Assembly: GCA_022713905.1 (NCBI GenBank)
Contig: JAIHTM010000117.1
Location: 1-7,605, forward strand
Direction: 5' to 3'
From: Collinsella sp.
GTDB lineage: Bacteria; Actinomycetota; Coriobacteriia; Coriobacteriales; Coriobacteriaceae
Length of the DNA stretch: 7,605 nt
The number at the start of each line of letters is the position of its first letter. Within the stretch, counting starts at the first letter, position 1. Under the pieces are notes generated by a model that was not told where the DNA came from, ran no database searches, and saw only the letters and a list, made by a program, of their open reading frames with translations. Positions 5,713-7,605 of this stretch are shown piece by piece. The position numbers were made by a program, and so were the translations under genes.

Positions 5713-5747
5713 GGGTTGACGCCGTTGCAGCGGCGTCAACCCTTTTT
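5713..5747 (+). terminator. Strong plus-strand intrinsic terminator
   Basis: GGGTTGACGCCG (5713-5724) and CGGCGTCAACCC (5731-5742) form a perfect 12-bp stem with the six-base loop TTGCAG, followed by TTTTT (5743-5747). The T-run is only on the plus-strand exit side. The hairpin also lies 27 bases past the end of the minus-strand operon, but there it would lack a U-tract. No protein gene directly precedes it on the plus strand. Confidence 0.85.
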
Positions 5748-5769
5748 CATGAAGATGCAGGCTTCCGGA

Positions 5770-6417
5770 TCAAGCCGTTCGTCCTTCGCATGGCATTATG
5801 ATGGCTGTGTCGGGCTTGAAGAATCGCAGCACCTGCCATGCCTTGCGGATGGCGTCCAATGTCTTGTCGGGCAGCCGGACATCGGCGGTCTGTAGCTGTC
5901 GGATCTGGCTGGTGAGCATACGTCCGCGTATCGCGGCACGCTGATATGCACTGCCGTTCATGACTGGTTCGGTTCCGCCGGGCATATTGCGCATGCTGTC
6001 GCCCAGGTTCAGGATCGAGCGGAGGTTCTCCTCAAGACCGAGGACCGTGGCGATCACCGAGGTCGGAGCATCGTTCCGTGGCTCCCTGGGGAGCGTGAAT
6101 TCCTCTATCACCTGTCGCGCGGTCCTCCCTTGGAAAGCGCCGGAGCGGGCTGGAAGGTAGGGCTGGTCGCAGTCGCAGAGCAGCTGGATGGGGCTGATGG
6201 CGGGCACTTCGGCGAAGTGGGCGAGCTCGGGAATCGTGATGGCGGTCTTCCGTTCCGCCTCGATGTTGAAGACGACGGTTGCGGAGATGGCGTCGTCCGG
6301 ATATCTGGAATTGACCTCATGGGCGAGTTCCTGGGCGGTCAGTCCCGCGAGCTTCCTGTACCTGCGCAGCAGTTGCCCGGTCGACGCAGCTTCAATGGCG
6401 GATGGTTCGCTGGTCAT
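5770..6417 (-). CDS. XRE-type helix-turn-helix regulator coupled to the transfer operon
   Basis: This 215-aa protein starts at the ATG (6417-6415) six bases after GGAGGAA (6430-6424 on minus). The ATG overlaps the stop of the coupling-protein gene as ATGA. The frame is open further upstream, but only as a shadow of that gene. Residues about 14-80 are a helix-turn-helix of the XRE type (TGQLLRRYRKLAGLTAQELA, later VVFNIEAERKTAITIPELAHFAEV). An insertion between helices (SRYPDDAISA) makes it longer than a classic Cro/C1 domain. The remaining 135 residues are soluble with no recognised domain, possibly dimerisation or ligand sensing. Being translated with the coupling protein suggests a regulator of transfer genes, perhaps by feedback. 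It carries no peptidase motif, unlike the 3813 product. Family confidence is good; its targets are unknown. Confidence 0.85.
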   Translation of the reverse strand: MTSEPSAIEAASTGQLLRRYRKLAGLTAQELAHEVNSRYPDDAISATVVFNIEAERKTAITIPELAHFAEVPAISPIQLLCDCDQPYLPARSGAFQGRTARQVIEEFTLPREPRNDAPTSVIATVLGLEENLRSILNLGDSMRNMPGGTEPVMNGSAYQRAAIRGRMLTSQIRQLQTADVRLPDKTLDAIRKAWQVLRFFKPDTAIIMPCEGRTA

Positions 6418-7605
6418 GCGGCCTTCCTCCATCCTTCGGAGTGTTTGAGTGTGGATTTCGGTTTGGTGATGGTGGTTCCCGGCCATGCCTTGCGGCTGAG
6501 GAACGGGTGGAGTCCACGCAGGTTGTAGATGCATTTGTCGTTGTCCAATTGGGCGAGCTCGTCGGGCGTGAGGAGTTCGCGTCCGGTACGCTGGTAGTTG
6601 GTGGTGTGGCTGCCGGACACGCCCTTCGAATCGCTGGTGGTGCGGATGTCGATGGTCTCCTTGCCGAGCAGCTTGCTGAGCCATTCGGTGGTGGACTGCT
6701 CGTTGCCGCCGAGGAACAGCACCGAATCACAGTTGCCCACGATGGTCTCCCACGAGTCCTTGTACATCGTCTTGAGCTGGGCGATGGTCTGGAGGATGAT
6801 GCTGACGCTGACCTTGCGCGAGCGGATTGTGGCGATGAGCTTGTCGAAGTTGGGGATGCGTCCCACGTTGGCGAACTCGTCGAGGAAGCAGTGCAATGGC
6901 GTGGCGAGGCATTCGCCGGGGTAGGTGCGGCAGCGGCGGATGATGCTGTCGAACAGGCATTGGTAGAAGATCGCGGCCAAAAAGTTGAAGGTCGGGTCCT
7001 CGTCGGGCAGGGCGAGGAATATGGCCGTCTTTTTGTTGGGATGCTGGTATCCGCCCTTGCGCTCGTCCTGGTATCCGCCGATCCGGTCGATGCCGAGGTT
7101 GTCGTCGGAGAGGATCTCCCGGACCGGACCTACTGTCAATGGGGCGAGGCGCACGCCGAGGCTGATGATGATGCCCTTCTTGGTCTCTCCCGCGCCCTGG
7201 GTGAAGGGCCGGTACTGGCGGGCCGCGAACTTCAGGCCCTGGGCGAGACGCCATGCCTCGCGCAGGTCCGGGTCGTCGTGGTCCGCGTCCTCGCGCTCCC
7301 ATTCGGCGCGGGTCTCCTCGTAGATCTCCGTGGCGGTCCGGGCGACGGCGTCGACCTGGCTTTCCTTGGTCTCGTCCTGTTCGCTGGCCTCGAGCAGATC
7401 GCGCATGTCGGCCACGGCGTTGAGGGTCTGGCCGGCGTCGATGCGCAGACAGTCCTTGAGGATGTCGTCGGGCAGGTAGTAGACGAACGCGGTGATCGCG
7501 GTCAGCAGGCTGCGTTCGGATTTGGTCCAGAAGTCGTCGGTCTGGTGCTCCTTGGGTGTGGAGCCGTTGGTGTTGTCCATGATGTTGGTGACCAGGCGCA
7601 TGATC
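6414..7605 (-). CDS. VirD4/TraG-type conjugal coupling protein, C-terminal part (CD1115-like)
   Basis: The frame runs off the right edge of the window; the Met encoded at 7601 is internal, because the preceding residues already match the middle of the family. About 396 codons are visible. Recognisable blocks, in order, are DFWTKSERSLLTA; GVRLAPLTVGPVREI; the Walker B-like segment CFLDEFANVGRIPNF (about 6855-6891); IATIRSRKVSVSIILQTIAQ; GNCDSVLFLGGNEQ; and a C-terminal CIYNLRGLHPFLSRK. These match the VirD4-like proteins of Gram-positive conjugative elements (the CD1115 family, as I recall it). Walker A and the N-terminal membrane anchor are outside the window. The protein is a hexameric inner-membrane ATPase that brings the relaxase-DNA complex to the secretion channel. 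It ends overlapping the XRE gene start by four bases. The segment around 7250-7400 is unusually acidic and may be an insertion relative to shorter relatives. Confidence 0.95.
   Translation of the reverse strand, partial: IMRLVTNIMDNTNGSTPKEHQTDDFWTKSERSLLTAITAFVYYLPDDILKDCLRIDAGQTLNAVADMRDLLEASEQDETKESQVDAVARTATEIYEETRAEWEREDADHDDPDLREAWRLAQGLKFAARQYRPFTQGAGETKKGIIISLGVRLAPLTVGPVREILSDDNLGIDRIGGYQDERKGGYQHPNKKTAIFLALPDEDPTFNFLAAIFYQCLFDSIIRRCRTYPGECLATPLHCFLDEFANVGRIPNFDKLIATIRSRKVSVSIILQTIAQLKTMYKDSWETIVGNCDSVLFLGGNEQSTTEWLSKLLGKETIDIRTTSDSKGVSGSHTTNYQRTGRELLTPDELAQLDNDKCIYNLRGLHPFLSRKAWPGTTITKPKSTLKHSEGWRKAA

Larger units (their letters stand above)
5398..5769. other. Non-coding repeat-rich intergenic region
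   Basis: No convincing gene is seen in these 372 bases. The first two thirds are AT-rich compared with the flanks and hold two short-repeat families (5404-5460 and 5507-5610). GGGGC/GCCCC forms a small hairpin at 5480-5493, with the alternative pairing GGGCC (5475-5479)/GGCCC (5488-5492). The last third holds a bulged hairpin (5655-5690) and a terminator (5713-5747). It separates the plus-strand cargo block from the end of the minus-strand operon at 5770. Confidence 0.6.

Noticed and set aside
5638..5895. Plus-strand 85-codon frame
   Set aside because: It reads through the bulged hairpin and the terminator and then antisense into the XRE gene.
6130..6528. Plus-strand frames opposite the XRE and coupling-protein genes
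   Set aside because: They are shadows of two strongly supported minus-strand genes.

Overview
The window looks like part of a conjugative element (integrative element or large plasmid) from a high-GC actinobacterium, most likely Bifidobacterium or a close relative. Three things support this. The C-terminal half of a VirD4-type coupling protein lies on the right. A lytic transglycosylase/CHAP cell-wall enzyme lies on the left. The accessory proteins, namely a variant leucine-rich-repeat N-terminus, an RHH-antitoxin-like N-terminus and a long XRE domain, have a style I associate with bifidobacteria. The genus is inferred from style; there is no rRNA or housekeeping gene in the window to confirm it.

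Layout. Positions 1-2754 carry a tightly packed plus-strand transfer operon of three genes: a VirB1-like transglycosylase/CHAP hydrolase (5' end outside the window), a small single-pass membrane protein that may be VirB8/TcpC-like, and a large LRV/transmembrane/coiled-coil surface protein. The last gene ends at a TGA, but its frame stays open for another 43 codons of Pro/Ser/Thr-rich sequence. A very strong intrinsic terminator at 2899-2955 closes the operon. Positions 5770-7605 carry a minus-strand operon: the coupling protein (5' end outside the window), translationally coupled by an ATGA overlap to an XRE-type regulator. The two operons converge.

Between them lies a plus-strand cargo block. 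A short AT-rich segment with a 12-bp palindrome and a 13-bp direct repeat (2973-3005) precedes an unrecognised 234-aa acidic-tailed protein (3063-3767). Next comes an XRE-HTH/ImmA-IrrE metallopeptidase fusion (3813-5021). The pair looks like a two-gene regulatory, toxin-antitoxin-like or defence-like module. Downstream are a truncated antitoxin-like reading frame (5227-5397), about 370 bases of non-coding sequence with two families of short repeats, a bulged hairpin, and a second strong plus-strand terminator (5713-5747) that has no obvious gene in front of it.

How it may work together. The two outer operons would supply cell-wall opening, envelope channel parts and substrate recruitment for conjugation. 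The central block would supply regulation or cargo. The most interesting item is the 3063-5021 gene pair with its repeat-rich control region. Next are the in-frame stop before the Pro/Ser/Thr tail and the structured, terminator-ended non-coding stretch near 5655-5747.
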